DNA of 47,063 nt from Bacillota bacterium (GCA_021806565.1 JAJZXK010000014.1:1-47063), one strand, 5' to 3'; positions 17,954-26,863 are shown, counted from the stretch's first letter. The notes: generated from the letters alone by a model not told the origin. Made by a program: numbers and translations.

Positions 17954-17995
17954 GTTCGTCCTCCCGCTTCCTCGTCTTGAACCCGACGGCGGTCT

Positions 17996-19072
17996 CTACG
18001 GGATCAGTTGCACCTTGATGGAGGATCCCTGACCAGCCAACACCAACCGCATGCCTTCGTGGAAACGGTCCAGCGGCAGTTGGTGGGTGACGATGCGCTC
18101 GAGGGGCAGGTGGCCCCGCTGCAGGAGCCCGATCGCCGTCGGGTAACAGAAGGGGCCGAGGTGGCTGCCGCGGATGTCCAATTCCTTGCTGTCGCCGATG
18201 ATCGTCCAGTCCACCGTGACCGGCTCGCGCATGACGCTGAACTCCACAAAGGTACCGAGTTTGCGCAGCAGCCGCAGGCCCTGTCCGACCGCGGACGGGT
18301 GGCCGGACGCCTCCAGGTAGACATCGCAGCCGTAACCTTCGGTCAACCCCATCACCTCGGCCACGACATCGTCGCGCTGGGGATCCAGGGCCAGGTCGGC
18401 GCCGCAGGCCAGGGCCACCTCCAACCGCGCCGGCCGGGTGTCCAGGGCGATCAACCGCCCCGGGCCGCGCAGGCGGGCCGCCGCGATCATACCCAGGCCC
18501 AGGGGCCCGCAGCCAGCGACCACCACCACGTCGCCAAGCCGGATGTCCGCGCGGTCCACGGCGTGCAGCGAGCAGGCCAGCGGCTCCACAAAGGCGCCGG
18601 CCGCCGCCGACAGATCGGCGGGGACGCGGTGGTGGATCTCCCCCTCCGGCAGGCGGACATACTCCGCCATCGCGCCCGGGGTGCGGCGGCGAAAGCCGTA
18701 GATGGCGTTGTCCATGCACATCCAGTACTGTCCGCGGCGGCAGTAGCGACACTGCCAGCACGGCACGATCTGCTCCGAGACCAGGCGGTCCCCCAGTGCC
18801 ACGCCCCGGACCCCGCCACCGAACGCGACAACCTCGCCGACAAACTCGTGGCCCGGGATCACGGGCGCCTGGCAGTACCCGGGGCGGTCCGCATCGCCCC
18901 AGAAAAGGGGTGCGCCCGAAAAGCACTTGGCGTCGCTGGCACAGATCCCGACGGCCTGCACACGCAGCAGCACATCGCCTGGCCCGATCGCGGGTACGTC
19001 CACTTCCTCCTGGCGGTAATCCTCCGGTCCGTGGCAGACCACCGCCCGCATGCGCCGCGGTATCGCGTCCAC
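17996..19072 (-). CDS. zinc-dependent alcohol/polyol dehydrogenase (MDR family)
   Basis: A 358-residue medium-chain dehydrogenase. Catalytic zinc ligands are C44 in GICASD and H75-E76 in PGHEFVGEV. The structural zinc lobe is C105, C108, C111 and C119 in CWQCRYCRRGQYWMC. The Rossmann glycine motif is VAGCGPLGLG. It belongs with threonine/sorbitol-type dehydrogenases and most likely oxidises a secondary hydroxyl of a sugar or polyol with NAD. GTG at 19072 has GGGAGGAA six bases upstream. It is the first gene of a two-gene minus-strand operon with the second aldo/keto reductase and is divergent from the DUF4395 gene. Confidence 0.9.
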   Translation of the reverse strand: MDAIPRRMRAVVCHGPEDYRQEEVDVPAIGPGDVLLRVQAVGICASDAKCFSGAPLFWGDADRPGYCQAPVIPGHEFVGEVVAFGGGVRGVALGDRLVSEQIVPCWQCRYCRRGQYWMCMDNAIYGFRRRTPGAMAEYVRLPEGEIHHRVPADLSAAAGAFVEPLACSLHAVDRADIRLGDVVVVAGCGPLGLGMIAAARLRGPGRLIALDTRPARLEVALACGADLALDPQRDDVVAEVMGLTEGYGCDVYLEASGHPSAVGQGLRLLRKLGTFVEFSVMREPVTVDWTIIGDSKELDIRGSHLGPFCYPTAIGLLQRGHLPLERIVTHQLPLDRFHEGMRLVLAGQGSSIKVQLIP

Positions 19073-19176
19073 CGACGATTCCTCCCCTCGGCCCGCACGC
19101 CATTCCGCGACCGCGCGCGGTTCCCCTCCCGGGCGGGAGGCCGGTGTTCCCGTCCCACCAGGGGTTCGACTGGCCC

Positions 19177-19205
19177 TTGACGGGCTGGGGCGGCTTCGCT
19201 ACACT
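19177..19205 (+). promoter_or_regulatory. sigma-70-type promoter of the DUF4395 gene
   Basis: TTGACG (19177-19182) and TACACT (19200-19205) are separated by exactly 17 bases, one of the best promoter matches in the window. The transcript would start near 19212, about 68 bases before the ATG at 19280. Confidence 0.7.
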
Positions 19206-19226
19206 AAATACCGTATTCCGGGTGGT

Positions 19227-19242
19227 TATATACCTTTAGGTG
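19227..19242. promoter_or_regulatory. possible operator palindrome downstream of the DUF4395 promoter
   Basis: TATACCTTTAGGTGTA is a near-palindrome (ACCT-TT-AGGT core) in an unusually AT-rich patch just downstream of the predicted transcription start. The position would suit a repressor site. Confidence 0.35.
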
Positions 19243-19279
19243 TAGATGCGATGCGGCAGACCACAGGGGGATGCAGCCG

Positions 19280-19693
19280 ATGCGTGAGATCCCGGTCCCA
19301 CTCGTGCGCGCCAACCAGGCCTTCCTCGTGGGCGGAGTCGTGCTGGCCGCCGCGCTCGACCAACCCTTGATCATCGCCGCCCAGCTACTGGTCGTACTGA
19401 TCGGCCTGCGGCTCGGCCCCCGCGTCCATCCGGTGTTCGCGGTCACCCGCGCCATCCTGGGCCGCCGGATCCAGGGGGCCCCGACGGAGGATGCGCGACT
19501 GCAGCGGTTCAACCTCACCCTGGCCGGCATCATGCTCACCGTGGCCACCGGGCTGTTCGCCGCCGGGTGGGCCCTGGCCGGCTGGGTGGTCGCCTTCGTC
19601 CTGGCGGCGGTGGCCGCGGCCGGGCTCGCCGGCTTCTGCCTCGGCTGCCAGCTCTACCGCTACATCGGCCCCTGGATGCGCGCCCAAGCCTGA
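19280..19693 (+). CDS. DUF4395-family membrane protein
   Basis: A 137-residue protein with four hydrophobic segments and the family's conserved end, AGFCLGCQLYRYIG, a CxxC pair at the membrane boundary. Pfam DUF4395 proteins often sit near thioredoxin-like or sulfur-metabolism genes; the CxxC suggests thiol redox or metal binding, but the function is unknown. An earlier ATG (19271) directly abuts the GGGGG ribosome site, so ATG 19280 (9-nt spacing) was chosen. It is driven by the strong promoter at 19177 with a possible operator behind it, and is convergent with a sulfatase only 5 bases away. Confidence 0.8.
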   Translation: MREIPVPLVRANQAFLVGGVVLAAALDQPLIIAAQLLVVLIGLRLGPRVHPVFAVTRAILGRRIQGAPTEDARLQRFNLTLAGIMLTVATGLFAAGWALAGWVVAFVLAAVAAAGLAGFCLGCQLYRYIGPWMRAQA

Positions 19694-19698
19694 TCCAC

Positions 19699-21012
19699 TC
19701 AGCCGCCCGGCACCCCGGCGGCCCCCACGCCCGGGTCCTCGAAACGGCCCGCGTCACCGGTCTCGGCGCGCCAGGCGGCAAGTTCCGCGGCCAACCGCCG
19801 CAGGATCGGGGCGTGGCCCGGATCCCGCGCCAGATCGAACCGCTCGTCCGGGTCGCCCTCCACGTCATACAGTTCATAACCCCACCAGAGGTAATGGCAG
19901 AGCTTCCAGCGGCCGCGGCGCAGACCGCGGATCGGGTTCACCCAGCGCTGCTTGCTCACGTACTCGAAATGCACCGCGGCCCGCCCGGAACCCCCTTCGC
20001 CGCGGCAGACAGGACCAAGGTCGAACCCCTCGGCCTCGGCCGGCGGCGCGACACCGGCGGCGGCGAGCAGCGTGGGCAGCACGTCCAGATGGCTGACCAA
20101 GTCGTCGTGCGCCCCCTGCGGCAACCGGCCCGGCCAGGAGAGCACCAGCGGCACGTGCACCAACGGTTCATACAGGCAGGGTCCCTTGAACGCAAGGCCG
20201 TGGGCACCAGCCAGGTCTCCGTGGTCGGAGGTGTAGGCGACGAGGGTACGCTCCCGCTGACCGGCCGCGTCCAGCGCCGCCAGCACGACTCCCAGTGAGG
20301 CGTCGACCTGCTCGATCTGCTCCGCGTAGCGGCTGCGGTAGCGCAGCCACTCCTGCGGTCCGGCGCCGACCAGCGGCCGTCCCTGATCCTCTTCCAGGTA
20401 GACGCGCTGGGCGGGCGCACGACCTCGCAAATCGCCCGTGTCGCCGGCCGGCGCCGAAAGCCCAGGCCGCACCGGCCCCTCGTGCCGCCAGACGTGGTAG
20501 ATGTCGTGCGGGCGGACAAACGAGACCACGGCTGCCCAGGGACCCGGCCCCGCGCGGCCGCCGATCCACTCCGCCGCGGCGGCCGCGACACGCGCATCCG
20601 ATGCGCCCTGCCCCCCCGGGGCGAACACGTCCTCGAAGCCGAAGTCGGCCGGACCACTGTCCGCCCCGGTCAGGTGCCACTTGCCGAAGTAGCCGGTGCG
20701 GTAACCGGCGGCCTGCAATCTGCTGCCGAGCGTCGGGCTGCCGGGGGCCAGGGGGCGGGCATGGGCCGCGCCGATGTTCGCCTCCACCCCCAACTGATGC
20801 GGGTGGCGCCCGCACAGCAGCGCGGCCCGCGCGGGGGTGCACTGCGGCGCGGCGCAGTATGCCTGGCGGAAGACCGCTCCTGCGGCAGCCAGGGCGTCCT
20901 GGTATGGCGTGCGCAGGGGCGACGGGCCGCCCTGCGGCGTCAGGTGCGCGTGCGCGGTCTCCTGGTCGCTGAACACCAGCAGGAGATTCGGCCGGGGATC
21001 GATCATGCACAC
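19699..21012 (-). CDS. sulfatase (formylglycine type, arylsulfatase/choline-sulfatase-like)
   Basis: A 437-residue sulfatase. The N-terminus is NLLLVFSDQETAH; the formylglycine Cys is C58 in AAPQCTPARAALLCG; GKWHL and YTSDHGDLAGAHGL carry further metal and substrate residues. The C-terminal WKLCHYLWWGYELYDVEGDPDE is typical of the family. It has no signal peptide and is predicted to be cytosolic. It is a different branch from the sulfatases at 14688 and 24476, which suggests different sulfate positions or sugars. It starts at GTG 21012 or ATG 21006, both without a good ribosome site. The histidine kinase gene upstream on the same strand ends 182 bases earlier. Confidence 0.88.
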   Translation of the reverse strand: MCMIDPRPNLLLVFSDQETAHAHLTPQGGPSPLRTPYQDALAAAGAVFRQAYCAAPQCTPARAALLCGRHPHQLGVEANIGAAHARPLAPGSPTLGSRLQAAGYRTGYFGKWHLTGADSGPADFGFEDVFAPGGQGASDARVAAAAAEWIGGRAGPGPWAAVVSFVRPHDIYHVWRHEGPVRPGLSAPAGDTGDLRGRAPAQRVYLEEDQGRPLVGAGPQEWLRYRSRYAEQIEQVDASLGVVLAALDAAGQRERTLVAYTSDHGDLAGAHGLAFKGPCLYEPLVHVPLVLSWPGRLPQGAHDDLVSHLDVLPTLLAAAGVAPPAEAEGFDLGPVCRGEGGSGRAAVHFEYVSKQRWVNPIRGLRRGRWKLCHYLWWGYELYDVEGDPDERFDLARDPGHAPILRRLAAELAAWRAETGDAGRFEDPGVGAAGVPGG

Positions 21013-21193
21013 GTGGCGGAGAGCGCGCCGCCCTTGGCGGCGGCCGCCCCGCCGCTCCCTCCCGTCTGCGGCCCCGACGCGCGGATGGCCTTCCGGCGCC
21101 GACGCACCGCATCCCTGGCCTTCCGCGACCGCCCGGCCCGCCCTGCCGGTCGGCGTACGCGGGCGCGGCGCGGGCGCCCACGGCCGTCCAAAC

Positions 21194-22633
21194 TCAGGCG
21201 GGAGCCGCTGGCGGCAGCCTGAGCCGGAAACAGCTGCCGCGGCCCACGTCGCTGCGGACCTCGATCGCGCCCCCGTGTTCCCGCGCGATCAACTGCGCGA
21301 TCGAGAGGCCGAGGCCGAAGCCGTCGGTGCGGCGCGAGTGGGCAGGATCACCTCTGAAGAACGGCTCGAACAAACGCGGCAGGTCCTCCGGCGGGATGCC
21401 CGGGCCCTCATCTTCGACCTCCAGAGCGGGTTGCTGGCCGTCGACGACCCGGATCCGGACCGGCCGGTCCCCCGGGGTGTATTTGAGGGCGTTGTCGACC
21501 AAGGCGACCACCACCTGCTGCAGACGTTCGCGGTCGCCGGCCACCCACACCGGCCCGGGCACTTCCAGGGCCAGCCGGCCTGGAGAGGCCATGATCTGCA
21601 TGGCCTCGTGCACGTCACCCGCAAGGGCGGCGAGGTCCACCCGTTCCCAGTGGCCGCGCTCCCCCACCTCGCCGCTGGCCAGGATCAACAGCCGGTCGAC
21701 CATGCGCCGCATGCGCGCGGCCTCGTCCCGAATGACGGCGGAGGCGTGCTCGGCCTCGATGTCGTCCCCCGCCTCGCCACGCCCCAGCAGAGCGGCGTAG
21801 CCCTGGATAATGGCAAGCGGGGTACGCAACTCGTGGGAGGAGACGGCGACGAAGCGGCGCTGCGCCTCCACGGCCGCCTGGATCCGCACCAGGGCGGCAT
21901 TGAACACCTCGGCGATCTCGCGGATCTCATCGCGCGGGCCGCGTTCGGGCAGTCGCGCCCCGAGGTTGTCGGCGTCGATGCGGCGGGCGGCGGCGACCAT
22001 CGCCCGCACCGGGGAAAGCGCCTTTCGCGCCAGCAGATAGCCGACTCCGGCCGCGAGGGTGGCACCTGCCAGGTCCGCCCACAGCAGCACCTTGCGCGCG
22101 TCGGCCTGGAACTGGTCGGCGCTGGCCAGCGACTCGGCCACCTGGATGTCGCCGACGACCACGGACCCGTGCTTCAGGGGCTGCGAGACCCAGGCCACGG
22201 ACGGGCCCCCGCCGGGACTGGGCCGCAGGCCCTGGGTGGTCGTCCCCGGAGGGCCCACCGGCAGGTCGTGTCCGTTGAGGTTGCTGGAGCGGTTGACCAC
22301 GTTTCCGGCCGTATCCGTGATCTGGACGAACAGACCCGACTGACTTCCGGTGACGACCAGGGCCGGGCTCTGCAGGTCCAGGCGGACACGGTCCTCGCCC
22401 GAGTCGGACAGCTTCGAGGCGACGCCCGCCACCAGGGCGGCGGTCGCCTGAGCGTGCAAGCGGGCCCCGCGCAGGGCGTCGTGCACCAACAGCGCCCGCA
22501 GGGCCACCAGCACCAGCAGGCTGGTCCCGAGCAACACCGCCAGCGCCGTGAGGGTGTACCAGGCGGTCAGCCGGACCCCGATCCCGGGCCGCCGGCGGCC
22601 ACCGGGCGCGCGGCGGTCGGCGCTGACCGTCAC
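21194..22633 (-). CDS. sensor histidine kinase (HAMP-HisKA-HATPase)
   Basis: A 479-residue sensor. It has an N-terminal transmembrane helix (about 20-45), an extracytoplasmic sensor loop of about 130 residues, a second helix (WADLAGATLAAGVGYLLA), a HAMP domain, the HisKA box SSHELRTPLAII, and ATPase boxes N (DNALKYTP), G1 (DEGPGIP), F (FEPFFRGD) and G2 (GFGLGLSI). It phosphorylates the OmpR-type regulator encoded just upstream; the GTG start overlaps that gene's stop as GTGA, so the two are translationally coupled. The stimulus is unknown. The sensor loop is not a recognised small-molecule domain. Confidence 0.92.
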   Translation of the reverse strand: MTVSADRRAPGGRRRPGIGVRLTAWYTLTALAVLLGTSLLVLVALRALLVHDALRGARLHAQATAALVAGVASKLSDSGEDRVRLDLQSPALVVTGSQSGLFVQITDTAGNVVNRSSNLNGHDLPVGPPGTTTQGLRPSPGGGPSVAWVSQPLKHGSVVVGDIQVAESLASADQFQADARKVLLWADLAGATLAAGVGYLLARKALSPVRAMVAAARRIDADNLGARLPERGPRDEIREIAEVFNAALVRIQAAVEAQRRFVAVSSHELRTPLAIIQGYAALLGRGEAGDDIEAEHASAVIRDEAARMRRMVDRLLILASGEVGERGHWERVDLAALAGDVHEAMQIMASPGRLALEVPGPVWVAGDRERLQQVVVALVDNALKYTPGDRPVRIRVVDGQQPALEVEDEGPGIPPEDLPRLFEPFFRGDPAHSRRTDGFGLGLSIAQLIAREHGGAIEVRSDVGRGSCFRLRLPPAAPA

Positions 22634-23391
22634 GCGGACCCGTCCGGGGGGCGCAGGACGTAGCCGACCCCGCGCACCGTATGGATCAAGGGCTGGCTGG
22701 ACGGCCGCTCGACCTTTTCGCGCAGTTGGCGGATCATCACATCGACGATGTTGCTCGAACCGCTGTAGGCATACCCCCAGACGCGTTCGAGCATCACGTC
22801 CCGCGTCATGACCCAAGGGGAATTCTCCGCCAGGAAGGCGAGCAGGTCGAACTCACGCCGGGTCAGCGACAGCGGCACCCCCGCCCGGGTCGCCGTCCGT
22901 GCCCGCGGATCGAGCCGCAGATCACCGACCTGCAGGACCTCCTCGGTGCGCCCCTCGTGGCGGCGCAGGACGGCGCGCATCCGGGCCAGCAGTTCTTCAA
23001 CGTAGAACGGCTTGGAGACGTAGTCGTCCGCGCCCGCGTCCAGACCGGCGACGCGGTCGCTCACCTCGCCGCGGGCGGTCAGCAGGATCACGGGCAGTTC
23101 GCGCAAGCGGCGGGCGCGCTCCGCGCTGGCATCCTCGCCGTCCCGGCCGAGTTCGCCGCGGCGGATCCGGCGGCACACGGTCACCCCGTCGACCTCGGGC
23201 AGCATGACGTCCAGCACGACAAGGTCCCAATCCGCCGCGGCCAGCCGCTCCAGAGCCTGGCGGCCGTCGCTGGCCAGGCCGACGCGGTAACCGCGTTGAC
23301 CCAACTCAAGGCGGAGCAACTCACCCAGGCGGGCTTCGTCTTCCACCACCAGCACCCGGCTACTCCCGCCGTCGCCACCGTCGCCGGCCAT
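22630..23391 (-). CDS. OmpR/PhoB-family response regulator
   Basis: A 253-residue regulator. The receiver domain has acidic pocket VVEDE, phosphorylation site D61 in VVLDVMLP, Thr in LLTARG and Lys in VSKPF. It is followed by a winged-helix DNA-binding domain with LTRREFDLLAFLAENSPWVMTRDVMLERVWGY and the terminal HTVRGVGYVLR. About 20 extra charged residues (RGELGRDGEDASAERARR) extend the loop between beta3/alpha3 and beta4, more than usual. It is probably the first gene of the two-gene operon with the kinase. No target is evident, but the sulfatases, the DUF4395 gene and the PepSY gene are possible local targets. Confidence 0.93.
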   Translation of the reverse strand: MAGDGGDGGSSRVLVVEDEARLGELLRLELGQRGYRVGLASDGRQALERLAAADWDLVVLDVMLPEVDGVTVCRRIRRGELGRDGEDASAERARRLRELPVILLTARGEVSDRVAGLDAGADDYVSKPFYVEELLARMRAVLRRHEGRTEEVLQVGDLRLDPRARTATRAGVPLSLTRREFDLLAFLAENSPWVMTRDVMLERVWGYAYSGSSNIVDVMIRQLREKVERPSSQPLIHTVRGVGYVLRPPDGSA

Positions 23392-23429
23392 CGGCGTCCC
23401 CCCGTCGGGTCCACGCTCAAGCCGTCTTC

Positions 23430-23458
23430 AGCCTACCACGGGCCGGCCCGGGACGACA
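23430..23458 (-). promoter_or_regulatory. candidate promoter of the two-component operon
   Basis: On the minus strand TGTCGT (23458-23453) and TAGGCT (23435-23430) are 17 bases apart, 39 bases ahead of the regulator ATG. The -10 box is identical to that before the aminotransferase gene (31145). The spacer holds a CGGGCCGGCCCG palindrome that could bind a regulator. Confidence 0.4.
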
Positions 23459-23557
23459 GGCGCGCCCTGCGGCCGGACGCAAGGAATCCACCCCGTCGGG
23501 CGGGAACTGCCCCAAGCATCGCGGACGCCACGGGGTGAAGGCTCGACCTATGCTGCC

Positions 23558-24442
23558 ATGCCGGACGAAGGCCGCGGCGACACCGTCCCGATGAACGACG
23601 AGACGGAAGCGGTGCCGCAGGGCGTTCTGCTCGCCCAAGCAATGGACGTGCTGGCGCGGCTGCCCGACGCCTGCGTCGATCTGATCTACATCGACCCGCC
23701 CTTTGGCACGGGGCAGGTACGCAGCCTGGCCACCATCCGCACCGGCTCGGGCGAGCGCAGCCGCCGGGGCTTCGGTGGACGGCGCTACCACTTCGAAGTC
23801 ACTGCGGTGCACGCCTACCGCGACGACATGCCCCTGGACGCCTATCTGGAGTTCCTCGGCGCCCACCTCGCGCAGGCGCACCGCGTGCTGCGCCCCACCG
23901 GCTCGCTGTACCTGCACCTGGACCACCACGCGGTCCACCACGCCCGGTGCATGCTCGACGGGATCTTCGGCCCGGAACACTTCTTGAACGAGATCATCTG
24001 GGCCTACGACTACGGTGGTCGGCCGCGCGACCGCTGGCCGCGCAAACACGACAACCTGCTGTGGTATGCCCGCTCCGGCCGCTGGACGTTTAACCGCGCC
24101 GACATCGACCGCATCCCGTACATGGCCCCCGGCCTGGTAGGACCGGAAAAGGCCGCCCGCGGCAAGCTGCCGACCGACGTCTGGTGGATGACCATCGTGC
24201 CGACCAACGGGCACGAACGCACCGGATACCCGACCCAGAAGCCGGAACGGCTGCTGGAACGCATCCTGCGGGCCTCGAGCAACAAAGGGGACCTGGTGCT
24301 CGACTTCTTCGCCGGTTCGGGCACCACCGGCGCGGTGGCCGCCCGCCTCGGACGCCGCTTCCTGCTGGTCGATCACAACCCGGAGGCGGTCGCCATCGCG
24401 CGCCGGAGGCTCGGTCTGTCCCCCGAGCCCGGACAGGCGTAG
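23558..24442 (+). CDS. solitary DNA (adenine-N6 or cytosine-N4) methyltransferase, beta class
   Basis: A 294-residue SAM-dependent DNA methyltransferase. The catalytic DPPF motif (residues 46-49 in IYIDPPFGTG) comes before the SAM-binding FAGSGTTG (about residue 250), the order that defines the beta class. TGYPTQKPERLLERIL just before it is typical of type II/III and orphan DNA methylases. No restriction endonuclease lies within 8 kb either side, so it may be a regulatory (CcrM-like) enzyme or a relic of a lost system. ATG 23558 is the first start; ATG 23591 is possible. It is divergent from the two-component operon. Confidence 0.87.
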   Translation: MPDEGRGDTVPMNDETEAVPQGVLLAQAMDVLARLPDACVDLIYIDPPFGTGQVRSLATIRTGSGERSRRGFGGRRYHFEVTAVHAYRDDMPLDAYLEFLGAHLAQAHRVLRPTGSLYLHLDHHAVHHARCMLDGIFGPEHFLNEIIWAYDYGGRPRDRWPRKHDNLLWYARSGRWTFNRADIDRIPYMAPGLVGPEKAARGKLPTDVWWMTIVPTNGHERTGYPTQKPERLLERILRASSNKGDLVLDFFAGSGTTGAVAARLGRRFLLVDHNPEAVAIARRRLGLSPEPGQA

Positions 24443-24475
24443 ACACGGCCGTCGACCGCGTCCACCGCAGGCGGT

Positions 24476-25855
24476 TCACCCCCCGCCGGCCAGGGCCGCG
24501 GCGACCAAGCCCGCCTCGATCGCCGTCAGCGGTCCGGTCAGGCGGCCTTCCTCCTGTTCCCGGCGCAGACGCTCGGCCTGGGCCCGCGGCGGCAGCACGT
24601 GGCCGGCCAGTAGCGGATCCGCCGTCCGCTCCATCCAGTCGGCGACAACCTGGCGCAGGCGGTTGGTGACGTCGGCGCACTCCGGGTCGCCCGCCCGGTT
24701 GCGCCGTTCCTCCGGGTCCGCTTGCAGATCGTAGAGTTCTTCGGGCGCCCGCGTCCGCGCGTAGCAGGCCGCGCGCGTGGCCTCCCCCGACGGCGAGCGG
24801 TAGATGTCCGCGGGCAGGTAGACCTCGGGGGACTCGGGATCGAAGTTGCGCACGTACTTCCAGCGGGTGCCGCGCACCCCGCGCAGGGGGTTGTAGCGGT
24901 CATGCCACGTCAGCTCGAAGTGGATCCGCCGCGCGTCGTCACCCGGGGCCCCGCCGAACTGGGGCAGCAGGCTCACGCCGTCCAGCCCTTGAGGCAGCGG
25001 CACCCCGGCCGACTGCAGCAGGGTCGGCAGCAGATCGACGTTGGACGACAGCGCCCCACAGACGGCGCCCACCGGGATGTGCCCGGGCCAGCGGGCCAGC
25101 AACGCGGTCTCCAAACCCGGGTCGTAACCCATGCCCTTGGCTCGCGGGAAGGCGATGCCGTGATCCGTCGTAAACAACACCAGGGTGTCTTCGGCCAGAC
25201 CAGCGGCGTCCAGGGCGTCCAACAGCGTCCCCACGCCGGCGTCGGCGGCGCGCGCCAGGCCGCCGAAGCCGGCGAGTTCCTGGCGCACCGCGGCGATGTC
25301 CGGCAGATAGCCCGGCACATCGAGGCCGCCTGGATCGTCCGGAGCGTAACCCGGACGGTCGAACGGCCGGTGGGTCTCGGTCACCCCCGCCACCAGGAGA
25401 AACGGGGGCCGCGTGCCGCGACCGGCGCCGGCATGCGCCGCCAGGAAGCGCGCACCTTCCTGCGCCACGGCAGCCATGTGGCGCTCGCGGCCCAACAGTT
25501 GGGCGTAGCCAAGCCGCCCGGGGTCGGAGGGGTCGTGTTCATGCTGGAACCCGCACAGCGCCGTCTCATAGCCCGCCTCGGCCAGATACTGCGCCAGGCA
25601 GCGCTCGTGCGGGTGCAGCCGCCAGCCGGTGTGGGCCAGCCCCATGAGCCCGTTGCGATGCGGGAAGCGGCCGCTGAAGATCGACCCGCGGCTGGGCGAG
25701 CATTGGGGTGCCGTGCAGAAGTACCGGTCGAAGCGCATGCCCTCGCCTGCCAGGCGGTCCAGGCGCGGGGTCTGCACCCGGGCCCCGTAACAACCCAACC
25801 GCCTGCCCGTGTCGTGGGTAATCACCAGCAGGATATTCGGCCGCATCCGCCGCAC
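24476..25855 (-). CDS. sulfatase (formylglycine type, sulfamidase-like)
   Basis: A 459-residue sulfatase. The N-terminus is NILLVITHDTGRRLGCYG, with the formylglycine Cys C52 in TAPQCSPSRGSIFSG and PHRNGLMGLAH after it, a block characteristic of N-sulfoglucosamine-sulfohydrolase-like enzymes. FTTDHGIAFPRAKG carries later metal ligands. It has no signal peptide. GTG at 25855 follows a GGGGG ribosome site; an ATG lies three codons inside. It is convergent with the DNA methyltransferase gene. Together with the sulfatase at 14688 it suggests two related sulfate cleavages, plausibly on amino-sugar or uronic-acid sulfates (inference). Confidence 0.88.
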   Translation of the reverse strand: MRRMRPNILLVITHDTGRRLGCYGARVQTPRLDRLAGEGMRFDRYFCTAPQCSPSRGSIFSGRFPHRNGLMGLAHTGWRLHPHERCLAQYLAEAGYETALCGFQHEHDPSDPGRLGYAQLLGRERHMAAVAQEGARFLAAHAGAGRGTRPPFLLVAGVTETHRPFDRPGYAPDDPGGLDVPGYLPDIAAVRQELAGFGGLARAADAGVGTLLDALDAAGLAEDTLVLFTTDHGIAFPRAKGMGYDPGLETALLARWPGHIPVGAVCGALSSNVDLLPTLLQSAGVPLPQGLDGVSLLPQFGGAPGDDARRIHFELTWHDRYNPLRGVRGTRWKYVRNFDPESPEVYLPADIYRSPSGEATRAACYARTRAPEELYDLQADPEERRNRAGDPECADVTNRLRQVVADWMERTADPLLAGHVLPPRAQAERLRREQEEGRLTGPLTAIEAGLVAAALAGGG

Positions 25856-26055
25856 GTGGATCCCCCCCGCGGGCAGTCGCGCCGCCCTGTCGGGACCTTG
25901 CCCGTCAGGACCGCCGTATCCTGCGGCACACGGCGTGGTGTGCGTTGCAAGTGGGGGGCAGGCCGGGGTGGCGGCGCCGTCGCCCGCAGGACTCCGCAAG
26001 CCGCGCGAGCAATCCTGGGGTGGCCCCCCTACCTCGCCCGAATGGAGGCGATCCC

Positions 26056-26814
26056 GTGTCCACACCGCAAGGCGACGACGCAAGCCCTTTTTTCTCTCGA
26101 CATGCCGCCGCCTACGCCCAATCCCCGGGGCACGCGCGCGGGGAGGATCTCTGGCAGCTGCTGGACGCCCTCGACGCGCGGCCGGGACAGCGGGCGTGCG
26201 ACGTGGCGACGGGCACCGGCCACACCGCCCTGGCGCTCGCCGAGCGCGGGGTCCAGGTCGACGCCGTCGATCCCACCCCGGCGATGTTGGCGGAGGCCGA
26301 GCGCCTCGCCGCCGAACGACGCGTCACCGACCGCGTCCGGCTTGTCCGCGCCGCAGTGGACGACATGCCGCTCACCGCCGGCGCCTACGACATCGTCGCC
26401 TGCCGCCGCGCCTTCCACCACTTCCCCGATCCACCCCGCGCGGTGGGCGCGATGGCCCAACTGCTCGCACCAGGCGGACGGCTCGGCGTCAGCGATATGT
26501 GCCCACCGTCCGACCTGGCGGCAGACATCAACCACCTGGAGCGGCTGCGCGACCCGACCCACCGCGAGGCCCTCACCGAAGACGCGTGGCGCACCCTGCT
26601 CGCGCAGGCCGGCCTGACCGTCCGCTTCTGGCTGCTGCAGGAGGAACGCACGAGTTTCGCCCAATGGCTCGCGCCGGTCAGCCTGGAGGAATCCGCCGGG
26701 CGCTCGGTCCAACAGGCCCTGCAGGCGCTGCCCGCATCGCGCCGCGACCGGCTGCAGGGCGGCCGGGCCGACGGCTGGCTCAAGCGCCGGCTGGTGTTCG
26801 TGGCCCAGCGCTGA
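26056..26814 (+). CDS. class I SAM-dependent methyltransferase
   Basis: A 252-residue soluble methyltransferase of the UbiE/Methyltransf_11 type. SAM motif I is CDVATGTGHTALALAERG, followed by the acidic VDAVDPTPAML strand end and the motif IV region YDIVACRRAFHHFPDP, where the usual HH pair fits UbiE-like enzymes. Substrate unknown; small-molecule or quinone-type substrates are typical. GTG at 26056 has GGAGG eight bases upstream. It is convergent with the GxGYxYP gene, separated by a perfect 13-bp stem. Confidence 0.85.
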   Translation: MSTPQGDDASPFFSRHAAAYAQSPGHARGEDLWQLLDALDARPGQRACDVATGTGHTALALAERGVQVDAVDPTPAMLAEAERLAAERRVTDRVRLVRAAVDDMPLTAGAYDIVACRRAFHHFPDPPRAVGAMAQLLAPGGRLGVSDMCPPSDLAADINHLERLRDPTHREALTEDAWRTLLAQAGLTVRFWLLQEERTSFAQWLAPVSLEESAGRSVQQALQALPASRRDRLQGGRADGWLKRRLVFVAQR

Positions 26815-26821
26815 TCCGGCC

Positions 26822-26863
26822 TCCCACCGGCCCGCACCGACGGCGGCACACGGGCCGGTGGGA
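26822..26863. terminator. 13-bp bidirectional GC stem terminator
   Basis: TCCCACCGGCCCG (26822-26834) pairs perfectly with CGGGCCGGTGGGA (26851-26863) over 16 nt. It sits between the convergent methyltransferase and GxGYxYP genes. There is no U tract on either strand. Confidence 0.7.

Noticed and set aside
19155-19175. GGTTCGA, like a tRNA T-loop
   Set aside because: No acceptor or anticodon stems can be drawn around it; it lies just ahead of the DUF4395 promoter.
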